This document shows positions 1-8,698 of a stretch of DNA of 64,000 nucleotides, piece by piece. Under the pieces are notes generated by a model. It had not been told where the DNA came from. It did not search any database and saw nothing but the letters and a program-made list of their open reading frames with translations. The stretch is from assembly GCA_963804245.1 (NCBI GenBank), contig CAWDPQ010000012.1:1-64000 (forward strand), in the 5' to 3' direction. Position numbers and translations under genes: made by a program. The stretch is from CAWDPQ01 sp963804245. GTDB lineage: Bacteria; Acidobacteriota; Vicinamibacteria; Vicinamibacterales; 2-12-FULL-66-21. Each line of letters opens with the position of its first letter. Positions within the stretch are counted from its first letter, which is position 1.

Positions 1-549
1 ATCGCCGGCATCGGCCTGTATTTCAGCGTCCGCACCGACGCGGATCTCAGCGCGCTGGCCTCGGCCATTCGAACGCTCGTTCCTCAGCTCGATCGCCAGG
101 GGATGGTTGAGAACGTCGCCCCGATGTCGTCACCTGCTGTCGAACTCGATTTCCCGTAACCGTCTCTATGCGACGCTGCTGGGAACCTTCGCGGCCGTGG
201 CCATCGTGCTGGCGATGACCGGTATCTACGGCGTCATGAGCTACCTGGTGACGCAGCGGACGCGAGAAATCGGCATTCGCATGGCTCTTGGCGCCGGTCA
301 CGGCCGAGTGATCGCTCTGGTCCTGGGACAAGCGGCTGCGGTCACCCTGATTGGCATAGGTGTCGGTCTTGGCGGTGCCGCGGCGCTACCCGCTATCTCG
401 ATCAGCTCCTCTTTGGCCTGTCAGCGCTCGACCCGGCAACGTTCATCGGAGTCTCCGTGCTGTTCGCCACGGTGGCAACCATGGCGGCGTTCGTGCCGGC
501 GCGCCGCGCAGCCAGGGTCGACCCGTCGGTGACCCTGCGCTTCGATTAG
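1..549 (+). pseudogene. ADOP/FtsX-type ABC permease, C-terminal part, frameshifted
   Basis: This is the C-terminal end of a MacB/FtsX-like permease of the acidobacterial ADOP type and runs off the window start. Frame 1 is open from base 1 to about 125 (a periplasmic segment ending near ENVAPM). Frame 2 then carries a membrane helix (GTFAAVAIVLAMTGIYGVM) and the signature REIGIRMALGA. Frame 1 resumes at about 386 with the last helix and the typical tail ARRAARVDPSVTLRFD before the stop. The two shifts compensate each other (one extra base near 125-135, one missing near 386), so the gene is either a recent pseudogene or a sequencing artefact. The family assignment is firm; the substrate is unknown. 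Confidence 0.8.
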
Positions 550-555
550 CGTGCG

Positions 556-1280
556 TTGACAGCGCGAGGTGGTACCCCGCATCATGCGGAACCCGAGCGA
601 GACATCCCAGTGCCGCACGTTCACAAGCCCCGCCTCGAAGGCGAAGAAGAGCCATCGCTTGAACCGTCAGCAGATCCACCCGCCGCCGGTTCGCCTCAAA
701 AGGCCGATCGCGGCCGGCAGCAGTCGACGTGGCTGTTGAAGGTCGGTCTCGAAGTACTCCTGATCAGCGTCGGCGTGTTCCTGGCGCTGATGGGCGAACA
801 GTGGCGGGAGAACGCACACACTCGCGAACTGGCGGAGGACTCTCTCCGCCGTTTCCGCGCGGAGATCGTCGCGAACCGCACGGCGGTGGCAGCCGTCAAG
901 GACTACCACGACGGATTGCTGAAAAGCCTGCGGGCATATCTTGCGGCGGATCCAAAGGCGCGGCAGATCGACTCCGTGCAGATGAGAGGATTGCAGCCGG
1001 TCTTCTTCGATCAGACGGCATGGGATCTCGCGCTGGCCACACAGTCGTTGGCGCACATCGATCCGCAAATCGCCTTCGGGCTGTCTCGGATCTACGGCCT
1101 TCAGCGGACCTATGGCGATTTGACGGGTCGGATCATGCAGGCATATATTTACGGCCGCTGACCGAGAACTTCGATGGATTGGTTGCCTACTTCGGCGATC
1201 TCGTGCTGTGGGAACCGAAGCTGTTGCAGATGTACGACGAGATTCTTCCGGAGATCGATCGAGCACTCGGTGAGTCGTGA
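556..1280 (+). CDS. Single-pass membrane protein of unknown function, frameshifted near 1157
   Basis: The N-terminal ~45 residues are proline- and glutamate-rich. They precede one membrane helix (LEVLLISVGVFLALMGEQW) and then a charged, probably helical extracytoplasmic region (RENAHTRELAEDSLRRFRAEI). This layout resembles small DUF6090-like membrane proteins, but I cannot name a function. The frame starting at TTG 556 stops at 1161. A second frame continues the protein to 1280 (LTENFDGLVAYFGDLVLWEP and onward), so one base appears lost near 1157. The true start is unsure; a GTG near 610 is an alternative. It follows the permease gene by 6 bases and may be co-transcribed with it. Confidence 0.55.
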
Positions 1281-1285
1281 GTCGA

Positions 1286-1960
1286 TCAAGTCCTAGCTCG
1301 CGCGTCCGTTGCAATGACGACGTTCGCTTGCCCAGATCGACAGGAGAAAGTGAGAAATCGAGAGAAATTAAGTTTCTCTCTTCTCCATTCTCCTGTCGAT
1401 CTGTTTGGTTTCGAGAATCGGGCCGGTCGCAGCCGGGCCGAATACTCGCGTCGCATGCCGGGGAGGTGCTGCTGGTGGGCAAGGCGCAGCGCGAGCAGGT
1501 CTGGTGGATCGATCAGCAGCTCTTTCGCGATCCGATACAGCTCGCCTTCCTCAGCCGTCGTAATCGCTTTGTCCGTCGATGACACCGCGAAAAGACAGCG
1601 CATCAGCGCCAGCTTCTGCTCGTAAGTCGCCAACGTTGAGAACTCTCGCGCGATGAGGAAATTGGCCGTTCCTCCGAACAGGCGATTGCTCGTCTTCGCC
1701 AGTTGCACGACGACCATCGCCTGTTCGACGGAAAGCTGTCCCTGTTCTCGCACCAGCGTTTCCATCGCGCTGGTTTCTTCCGGCGACACGACGTGGTCGG
1801 CGTGGGCGATGCGGCCGAGCAGATAGGCGAAGGCCGCGAGATAGCGGGCGCGCTCGGGCTCGAGATGGTCGAGCGCGTCGAGCGTTTCACGAAGCGGTGC
1901 GATGTCCTGCGTTTCGGCAGTATCCAGTCCCAGCCAGCTGCGGATCGACTTCAAGGGCAT
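1286..1960 (-). CDS. TerB-like domain protein at the 3' end of the cox cluster
   Basis: Residues ~20-150 look like the all-helical TerB/TerB-like fold (RYLAAFAYLLGRIAHADHVV, then a second helical repeat around ALMRCLFAVSSTDKAI with acidic residues). Such domains are linked to tellurite resistance and periplasmic stress proteins, but the biochemical role here is unknown. The start is 9 bases after the coxL stop, so it is probably the last gene of the cox transcription unit. The last ~60 residues are encoded through the palindromic element at 1334-1402, which seems to have replaced or extended the original C-terminus. Domain call moderate; role in CO oxidation is inference. Confidence 0.65.
   Translation of the reverse strand: MPLKSIRSWLGLDTAETQDIAPLRETLDALDHLEPERARYLAAFAYLLGRIAHADHVVSPEETSAMETLVREQGQLSVEQAMVVVQLAKTSNRLFGGTANFLIAREFSTLATYEQKLALMRCLFAVSSTDKAITTAEEGELYRIAKELLIDPPDLLALRLAHQQHLPGMRREYSARLRPARFSKPNRSTGEWRREKLNFSRFLTFSCRSGQANVVIATDARART
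1334..1402. repeat. 69-bp near-perfect palindrome, copy 1 of a small repeat family
   Basis: The ends are GATCGACAGGAGAA (1335-1348) and its reverse complement (1388-1401). The inner arms are AG-rich on the left and CT-rich on the right, so the whole element can fold into one long hairpin. Related copies lie at 5830-5891 and 5934-5955. It sits inside the 3' end of the TerB-like reading frame. Confidence 0.85.
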
Positions 1961-1969
1961 GTCCGGGAC

Positions 1970-4337
1970 CTACTCCGCCACCCCTTTCTCGCGCAGGATG
2001 TTCCACACTTTCTCGGGTGTGATCGGGATATCGATGTGGCGGACGCCGAGGTGCGCGAGCGCGTCGACGACGGCGTTCGCGATCGCCGGCGGCGCGCCAA
2101 CCGTGGCGGATTCGCCGACGCCTTTGGCGCCGAACGGATGGTGCGGCGAGGGCGTCACGGTCTTGTCGGTCTCCCACTTCGGCGTCTCCACCGCCGTCGG
2201 CACCAGATAGTCCATGAAGCTGCCACCCTGGATATTGCCCGCTTCGTCGTAGCTGATCTCCTCGTACAAGGCCGGCGCCAGCCCCATCGACAATCCGCCG
2301 TGCACCTGGCCCTCCACGATCATCGGATTGATGATGTTGCCGCAATCGTCGACCGCCATGAACCGGCGCACGGTGACGACTCCAGTGCCGCGATCGATGT
2401 CGATAACGGCGATGTAGGAGCCGAACGGGAAGGTGAGGTTCGGCGGGTCGTAGTAATTGACCGCCTCGAGCCCCGCCTCCATACCTGGCGGGTGATTCGT
2501 GTAGGCGGCGAGCGCAATTTCCTGAATGGTCTTCGCCTTCTGCGGCGCGCCCTTGACCGAGAACTTGCCCGGTTCCCACACCGAGATCCTCTTCGCTGAC
2601 CTCGAGCAGGTGCGCGGCGATCTTCTTTGCCTTGTCGCGAATCTTACGGGCCGCCATGGCGCCGGCTGCGCCCGCGGTCGGCGTCGAACGGCTCGCGTAG
2701 GTGCCTAGTCCGTACGGAGCGGTGTCGGTGTCGCCTTCCTCGACCTCGACGTGCGCCGCTGGTATCCCCAGCTCCTCCGCGACGATCTGCGCGTAGGTCG
2801 TCTCATGCCCCTGGCCCTGGCTCTTGGTACCGAAGCGCGCCGTGGCCTTGCCCGTCGGATGCACGCGGATCTCGCACGAGTCGAACATCTTGATCCCGAG
2901 GATGTCGAACTGCTTCGAGGGGCCGGCGCCGACGATTTCGACGAAGCTCGAAATGCCAATGCCCATCAGCTCGCCACGCTGGCGCTTCTCGGCCTGCTCC
3001 TTGCGCAGCGCCGCGTAACCGATGTTGTCCATCGCCTTTTTGAGCGCCGCCGGATAGTTGCCGCTGTCGTAGTCCCAGCCGAGGACTGAGCGGTACGGAA
3101 ACTTGTCGGCCTGGATGAAGTTCTTCATCCGCAGGTCGGCAGGATCCATCTTGAGCTCCTGCGCGAGCACGTCGACCATCCGCTCGATCGCATGCGCCGC
3201 TTCCGTGACGCGGAACGAACAGCGGTAGGCGATACCGCCGGGCGCTTTGTTCGTGTACACGCCGTCGACCTCGGCGAACGCCTGTTTCAGGTCGTAGGCG
3301 CCAGTACAGATAGAGAAGAGACCGGCGGGGAACTTGGATGGGTTGGCCGCGGCGTCGGCATAGCCGTGGTCGGCGACGGTCTTGATCCTGAGCGCCGTCA
3401 TCGTGCCGTCTTTCTTCGCCGCAAGCTCCGCCTTGATGTGGTAGTCGCGGGCGAAGGAATCGGCCTGTAGATTCTCCATCCGGTCTTCGATCCACTTTAT
3501 AGGCTTGCCGACGACGACCGACGCCGCGATGGCGATCACGTAGCCCGGATAGACGGGCACCTTTCCGCCGAAGCCGCCGCCGATGTCCGGCGAGATGATC
3601 CGGATCTTCTCTTCGGACAACCCCACGTGTCCGGCTACCAGCGCCAGCACCGTTCGAATCGCGTGCGGCGCCTGCGTCGTCAGGTAGACGGTGAGTCTTC
3701 CAGTCACGCGGTCGAAATCGGACACGCACCCACACGTCTCGATCGATGCCACGTGAATCCGCGGCAGGTAGATGTCCTGCTTCACGGTGACGTCGGCGCT
3801 CTCGAATGCGCTATCCGTGGCCTTGCGGTCGCCTGCTTCCCAATGGAATATGCGGTTGTCTTTCTTGTCTTTCTTGTCCGTGCGCAGCACCGGCGCGTCG
3901 GGCTCGAGCGCCTTGAATGGGTCGACGACGACAGGGAGCGGCTCGTAGTCGACATCGACGGCGTCGACGCCATCGGCCGCGGCGTAACGATCCGTCGCGA
4001 TGACGCCGGCCACTTCCTGCGCCTGGTACATCACCTTTTCGGTAGGCAACACCATCTGTGTGTCCGACATGAGTGTCGGCATCCAGTGGAGGTTGTACTT
4101 CGCGAGGGTTTCGCCGGTGATCACCGCGAGAACGCCAGGCACCTTCAGCGCGCGCTCGGTATTGATCGACTTGATGCGCGCGTGCGCGAACGGGCTGCGA
4201 ACGATGTCGAGGTAGAGCATGCCCGGCAGCTGGATGTCGTCGACGTAGCGGCCCTGTCCCCGGATGAAGCGTGGATCCTCCTTACGCTTGACCGAGTGGC
4301 CCATGCCTCCGACTTCGGGTGTGGTTCGCGGCGCCAT
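1970..4337 (-). CDS. coxL: Aerobic CO dehydrogenase large subunit, form I; frameshift near 2585
   Basis: This is the molybdopterin-binding catalytic subunit that oxidises CO to CO2 at a Mo-Cu centre. The form I active-site loop AYRCSFR is at residues 370-376 (Cys373 would carry the sulfur bridging to Cu). Other landmarks are GGGFGGK at ~253-259 and, near the C-terminus, the loop GAKGVGES with its catalytic Glu. The first ~585 codons run from ATG 4337. At ~2585 one extra base shifts the frame (EEDL to VWEPGK), and the remaining ~200 codons end at 1970. Spacing is 10 bases from coxS. Total length ~790 fits the family. The shift is probably a sequencing indel, since both halves are fully conserved. 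Confidence 0.95.
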
Positions 4338-4347
4338 CGTGCCTCCC

Positions 4348-4818
4348 TCAACGCAGCCGGGCGGCCGCGTACTGAATCGATTTGACGATGTTCACGTAGC
4401 CGGTGCAGCGGCAGAGATTGCCGGAAATCGCGTGGCGAATCTCCGACTCCGTCGGATTCGGGTTGCTTCCGAGAAGGGCCACACTGGTCATCATCATGCC
4501 AGGCGTGCAGAATCCGCACTGAAGACCGTGCTCCTGCCAGAAGCCTTCCTGAATCGGATGGAGCTTGCCGTCCTTCTCGAGTCCCTCGACTGTGGCGATC
4601 TCACCGCCGTCCGCCTGCACGGCGAGCACGGTGCAGGACTTCACCGGCTCCTGATTGAGGATCACCGTGCACGCACCGCAGTGCGTCGTGTCGCACCCGA
4701 TGTGCGTGCCCGTCAGCCGCAGCTGATCGCGCAGGAAGTGGACGAGCAGAAGTCGTGAATCGACCTGCTGCTCGTGGGCGGTACCGTTCACCGTGACTCG
4801 AATCGTGTGCGTCGCCAT
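4348..4818 (-). CDS. coxS: CO dehydrogenase small [2Fe-2S] subunit
   Basis: The protein has 156 residues and belongs to the xanthine-oxidase iron-sulfur subunit family; it passes electrons from the Mo site to FAD. The plant-ferredoxin-type cluster cysteines are in GCDTTHCGACTV with a further Cys at VKSC. The second cluster is in the helical domain, QCGFCTPGM and NLCRCTGY. It starts two bases after the coxM stop and is followed by coxL, giving the M-S-L order typical of form I CODH. The same fold occurs in other molybdenum hydroxylases; the neighbouring CoxL motif makes CODH the best call. Confidence 0.95.
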   Translation of the reverse strand: MATHTIRVTVNGTAHEQQVDSRLLLVHFLRDQLRLTGTHIGCDTTHCGACTVILNQEPVKSCTVLAVQADGGEIATVEGLEKDGKLHPIQEGFWQEHGLQCGFCTPGMMMTSVALLGSNPNPTESEIRHAISGNLCRCTGYVNIVKSIQYAAARLR

Positions 4819-4819
4819 G

Positions 4820-5692
4820 TCAACGCCCTCCAGCCCGCTCGACGGCCTTTGCCAGCGCCCGCGCGGTCAACACGCGCGCCATCTCGCGCTTGTACTGAAC
4901 TGATCCTCGACGATCGGCGGAGGGCGACGTCGCCTGCGCAGCCAGCCGCGCGGCTTCGGCGATCGTTTTGCCGTCCGGCTTTTTCTTGTGCAGCAGGCGC
5001 TCTGCTTCAGTCGCTCTGATCGGCGTCGGTCCAGCGGCAGTCAGCGCGATTCTGGCGGCCTCGATGCTGCCGTCGGCGCCGAGGGTGACGTGAGCGGCCG
5101 CGGCCGCCGTCGCAAAATCGCCGACCTTGCGCTCCAGTTTGACGTAGGCGCCACCACTTCGCGGCGGCGGGATCGGAATCCGGATCTCGGTCAGAATTTC
5201 ATCCGCGGTAAGAGCGGTCGCGAAAATTCCGGTGAAGAAATCATCGATATTGATCGTACGCTCGCCCTTGGGACCGGTAACCGTCACCTCGGCACCGAGC
5301 GCGATCATGGTGGCCGGATGATCGTTGGCCGGATCGGCGTGCGCCAGGTTGCCACCGACCGTTGCGCGATTCCGGACGATGGGATCGGCGATCACGACTG
5401 CCGTGTCGTGCAGGATCGGGTACTTCTTTGTGATCAAGTCGGACCGTTCGAGCGCCGATTCCTTGGTGCGCCCGCCGATCTTGAGGAAGCCGCCTTCCTC
5501 CTTGATGTACTCCAGACCTGGAATGCGCCCGATATCGACCAGGTGGCCCGCTGATCCCATCCGAAGCTTGAGCAGCGGCAGCAGGCTCTGTCCGCCCGAC
5601 AACACCTTGGCCTCTTCGCCATGACGTTGCAATAGGGCGATCGCCTCAGCAAGTGATTGGGGCGCGTGGTAATCGAAGGGGGCGGGAATCAT
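4820..5692 (-). CDS. coxM: CO dehydrogenase medium FAD-binding subunit
   Basis: This 290-residue flavoprotein subunit transfers electrons from the iron-sulfur clusters to the respiratory chain. The FAD-binding motifs are GGQSLLPLLKLRM (residues ~33-45) and TVGGNLAHADPANDHPA (~115-131), followed by the CO dehydrogenase flavoprotein C-terminal domain. It is the first structural gene of the M-S-L set. A ~300-base spacer containing two palindromic repeats separates it from coxG upstream, so the structural genes might also have their own promoter or be affected by RNA hairpins there. Confidence 0.94.
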   Translation of the reverse strand: MIPAPFDYHAPQSLAEAIALLQRHGEEAKVLSGGQSLLPLLKLRMGSAGHLVDIGRIPGLEYIKEEGGFLKIGGRTKESALERSDLITKKYPILHDTAVVIADPIVRNRATVGGNLAHADPANDHPATMIALGAEVTVTGPKGERTINIDDFFTGIFATALTADEILTEIRIPIPPPRSGGAYVKLERKVGDFATAAAAAHVTLGADGSIEAARIALTAAGPTPIRATEAERLLHKKKPDGKTIAEAARLAAQATSPSADRRGSVQYKREMARVLTARALAKAVERAGGR

Positions 5693-5829
5693 GAAGTACT
5701 CCGTATCGAGAGATAGCTGTCGAACCGTTGCGGGATCATAACCGAGTTGACAGTCACTTCCTCAACAGCACCTGCCAGTTGTGAAACGAGGGCGAGCGGA
5801 TCGCTGCTTTCTTCCCGTCGTCGTGAAAG

Positions 5830-5891
5830 GATCGACAGGAGAACGGGAGAAGGGGAGAACAAAAAATGTGTCTCTCTTTCTCTTGTCGATC
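5830..5891. repeat. Palindromic repeat, copy 2
   Basis: The left arm begins GATCGACAGGAGAACGGG and the right arm ends TTCTCTTGTCGATC. The AG-rich and CT-rich inner segments give a long imperfect hairpin of the same design as the element at 1334-1402. Confidence 0.85.
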
Positions 5892-5933
5892 TTGGGCAAG
5901 TGGTGCAGCGTGACGGGCGGCTGTCGCGGTGAA

Positions 5934-5955
5934 GATCGACAGGAGAACGGGAGAA
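5934..5955. repeat. Palindromic repeat, copy 3 (left arm only)
   Basis: These 22 bases are identical to the left arm of copy 2 (5830-5851) and are in the same orientation. No right arm follows, so this is a half element directly downstream of coxG on the minus strand. Confidence 0.8.
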
Positions 5956-5991
5956 TGCGAGCAAGCTGAATTCCTTCTCGGAGTAATGACC

Positions 5992-6666
5992 TCAGCGCCG
6001 CCACCACCAGACAGCGACGAGCCCGATGCCCGCGCCGATCCAGACCATCGGATTCCGCGCGGCGCGGCGGGCGGCACGGGCAACGACGGCCGACCCGAAC
6101 GAGAGCACTTCAATGGGTGGCGTGCCACCGGCTTCACCGGCGTGCTTCGTGTCCGGAGCCGGCGCCGTGACAGCAGCGGCGCCATCGCCTTCGACCGATG
6201 GCGGCGCCGCAGACGTTTCGAGCTCCTTTCGAGCAGCGGCCACGAACTTGTCGAACATCTGATCGCTGACGTCCTGAATCATCCCGCGGCCGAACTGCGC
6301 GAGGATGCCCATCACGTTCACTTGTGACGTGATTTGAACTTCGGTCTCGCCCGGCGAGCGCTCGACGAGGCGGCTGGTCATCCGTAAATCGGCGCCCCCC
6401 TTTCCCCGCACATCCTGGCCGGCGGCAACGATCGCCGCCGTCCGCGTCGCGGGATCGAGCTGATCGAACTTCATCGTCCCTTTGTAGGTGGCGGCAACAG
6501 GTCCGACTTTGATCGTGATCGTACCGGCGTACGTCTTGTCATCGACTTGGTTCGTAATCGTGGCACCAGGCAGGCAGCGCGCGACGCGCGCGGGGTCGGT
6601 GAAAAACTTCCACGCTGCATCCGCCGGGGCTTTCAGCACGAACGTCTTCGAGATTTCCATAGCCAT
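5992..6666 (-). CDS. coxG: CoxG-family SRPBCC protein with C-terminal membrane anchor
   Basis: The protein has 224 residues. Residues ~1-145 form an SRPBCC/START-like domain of the CoxG family (opening with ISKTFVLKAPADAAWKFFTDP). An Ala/Pro-rich linker follows, and then a C-terminal helix NPMVWIGAGIGLVAVWWWRR that would anchor it in the membrane. In Oligotropha, CoxG is involved in attaching CODH to the membrane; more recent work on related proteins suggests a quinone-shuttling role. It starts 4 bases after the coxE stop. Confidence 0.9.
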   Translation of the reverse strand: MAMEISKTFVLKAPADAAWKFFTDPARVARCLPGATITNQVDDKTYAGTITIKVGPVAATYKGTMKFDQLDPATRTAAIVAAGQDVRGKGGADLRMTSRLVERSPGETEVQITSQVNVMGILAQFGRGMIQDVSDQMFDKFVAAARKELETSAAPPSVEGDGAAAVTAPAPDTKHAGEAGGTPPIEVLSFGSAVVARAARRAARNPMVWIGAGIGLVAVWWWRR

Positions 6667-6670
6667 GAGA

Positions 6671-7792
6671 TCAGACCGCCAGCTCGGGCAGGATGCGCTC
6701 GAGCGATTCCAGATTGTGCGCCGGGCCGAACCGATCGATGAAGGGCAGAGCCGCCTGCATGGCGCGTGCTGTCGGCTCGTAGCGGGGATCGCCGGAGAGC
6801 GGATTCAGCCAGACGATACGACGGGCTTTCGCGCTGAGCGCGCGCATGGCCGCGGCGACGAGGGTCGTGTCCCCGCGGTCCAGTCCGTCGCTGACGATCA
6901 CGATCACCGTCTTCCGATCGACGAGCTCGCTCTGGTAGTTCGCCACGAATTCCGCGAGACTTTCGCCAATGCGCGTGCCTCCCGACCAGTCCGACACGCC
7001 GGCGGCCAGCCGTTCAAGCGTGGAAAGAATCCGCCCCGGCGAGAGCCAGGGCGTGAGACGGGTCAATGACGTGTTGAAGGCGAAGACCTCTGTCCGACGC
7101 GATACGCGCTTGAGCGCCAAAACGAACGCCAGCACGAACCGGACGTGGGCGTCCATCGAGCCGCTGGTGTCGCACAGCACGACGAGACGAGGTTCGTCGA
7201 TCGCACGCTTGCGCCGGGCGAGTGGCAGCATCTCGCCGTCGGTGGCAACCGTCCGCCGAAAAGTGCGCCGAATGTCCGGAATCCCTCCGCTCCTCGCCGG
7301 CGTGAGACGCCGGCTTGGTCGGGCAGCCCAGCGAGGCATCCAGCGATCGAGCAGCCGTTCCATCTCCGCGAGATCGCCGGCCGAGCATTCCTCGAAGGGT
7401 TTGCGTCTGAGCGCGACATCGGGGCTGTACGCGGCCGCCTCGTTTCCGGCCGTCCCATCCTCGTCTTCGTGGAAGCCGACTGCCGAATCGGCGCGGCGAA
7501 GAGCGCCGAGGGCAGGACCGGCAGGAGCGGATGCCGTTGGCTCGGCGCGCCGGCGATCGGCCGCATCGGCCACGCTCCAATCCCGGTCGAATACGTCGGC
7601 GAATATTGCGCGATCGCGCGCGCGTATTTTCAACGCGACGAGCAGGGCCCGGCGTACCTCGTCGCTGTCGGCAACATCGACCAATGTGAGCGCCCTGATG
7701 GCATCGACTTCGTCGCCGACACCGACTGGCACGCCGCGGCTGCGCAGCGCTGTGGTGAAGCGCGCCAGGTGCACGATCGCGTCGTCGGACAT
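6671..7792 (-). CDS. coxE: CoxE-like von Willebrand factor A domain protein
   Basis: The CoxE/YehP-type VWA protein works with the CoxD AAA+ ATPase in maturing the Mo-Cu active site. The C-terminal half holds the VWA domain with the MIDAS motif DTSGSM and a downstream SDGLDRGD. The N-terminal half is a helical region typical of this family. The start chosen is the ATG (MSDDAIVHL) at 7792, which overlaps the coxD stop by one base (TGATG) and so suggests translational coupling; the reading frame is open further upstream but overlaps coxD. Length 373, normal for CoxE. Confidence 0.92.
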   Translation of the reverse strand: MSDDAIVHLARFTTALRSRGVPVGVGDEVDAIRALTLVDVADSDEVRRALLVALKIRARDRAIFADVFDRDWSVADAADRRRAEPTASAPAGPALGALRRADSAVGFHEDEDGTAGNEAAAYSPDVALRRKPFEECSAGDLAEMERLLDRWMPRWAARPSRRLTPARSGGIPDIRRTFRRTVATDGEMLPLARRKRAIDEPRLVVLCDTSGSMDAHVRFVLAFVLALKRVSRRTEVFAFNTSLTRLTPWLSPGRILSTLERLAAGVSDWSGGTRIGESLAEFVANYQSELVDRKTVIVIVSDGLDRGDTTLVAAAMRALSAKARRIVWLNPLSGDPRYEPTARAMQAALPFIDRFGPAHNLESLERILPELAV

Positions 7793-8688
7793 CACCGTTT
7801 CGCCTCGGCGCCGATCGCGTCCACTACGAGCGCATCGATCGCCGTGCGGTCGAGATCCTCGATGTCGTGGCGATCCTTGAGAAAGCAGCCGAGCGTCTGG
7901 CCGACGACATGGCTGTCGAGGCTTTGCCGATTCAGACGGACGAGCGCGTGTGCCCAATCGATCGATTCGGCAACGCCTGGCGCCTTCGACAGGCGGCGTT
8001 GCCGCAGCGTCTGCATCGCGCGGCCGATCTGGCGGGCGAGCTGCTCGCTCGCACCGGGCACTCTGGCGCGGAGGATTCGCACTTCTTTCTCCAGTGCCGG
8101 GTGCTCGACGTAGAGGTACAGGCAGCGGCGGCGCAGCGCGTCGCCGATCTCGCGGCTGCGGTTCGACGTGAGGATCACGTAGGGGATGTGTTCGGCGCGA
8201 ATCGTGCCGAGCTCGGGGATCGTCACCTGAAAGTCGGACAGGACTTCGAGCAGGAACGCCTCGAACCCATCGTCGGCTCGATCGATCTCATCGATCAGCA
8301 GCACCGGCGGACCGTTTCGACTGGTGATCGCGCGCAGGAGGGGACGCTCGAGCAGGTAGGCACGGTCGAAAATCAGCCCCTCGACGTCAGCGGTGGCCTG
8401 GCCGTCGCGCTCGGCCATCCTGACCCGGAGCAGCTGACGGGGATAGTTCCACTCGTAGAGCGCCGTGTTGACGTCGAGGCCTTCGTAGCACTGCAGGCGA
8501 ATCAGCTCGGCATCGAGGAGCCGTGCGAATACTTTGGCGAGCTCGGTCTTTCCGCCGCCGGCCTCTCCTTCGACGAGCAGCGGCTTCCGCATCTCGCGAG
8601 CGAGAAAGAGCGCCGTGGCGATCGCTTCGTCGGCGATATAGCCGACGCGCTCCATGGCTTCCAGCAGTGACTGAATCTCTGGGGTCAC
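7792..8688 (-). CDS. coxD: CoxD-like MoxR AAA+ ATPase
   Basis: This MoxR-family chaperone ATPase is needed for inserting sulfur and copper into the CODH active site in Oligotropha. Walker A is GEAGGGKTE, Walker B LLIDEIDRAD, and sensor 1 lies near ILTSNRSREIGDALRRRCL. I chose GTG at 8688 (VTPEIQSLLEAMERVGYIAD), which begins 10 bases after the preceding XdhC-YHS stop and matches the usual CoxD N-terminus. A longer frame to 8817 would overlap that gene. The gene is coupled to coxE by a one-base overlap. Confidence 0.9.
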   Translation of the reverse strand: MTPEIQSLLEAMERVGYIADEAIATALFLAREMRKPLLVEGEAGGGKTELAKVFARLLDAELIRLQCYEGLDVNTALYEWNYPRQLLRVRMAERDGQATADVEGLIFDRAYLLERPLLRAITSRNGPPVLLIDEIDRADDGFEAFLLEVLSDFQVTIPELGTIRAEHIPYVILTSNRSREIGDALRRRCLYLYVEHPALEKEVRILRARVPGASEQLARQIGRAMQTLRQRRLSKAPGVAESIDWAHALVRLNRQSLDSHVVGQTLGCFLKDRHDIEDLDRTAIDALVVDAIGAEAKR

Positions 8689-8698
8689 CGAGCGGGCC

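Larger units (their letters stand above)
5693..5991. other. Intergenic spacer inside the cox cluster, occupied by repeats
   Basis: No credible gene. The only short reading frames are translations of the palindromic repeat. The spacer contains repeat copies at 5830-5891 and 5934-5955. It interrupts an otherwise tightly packed minus-strand gene series between coxG and coxM. Confidence 0.7.
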
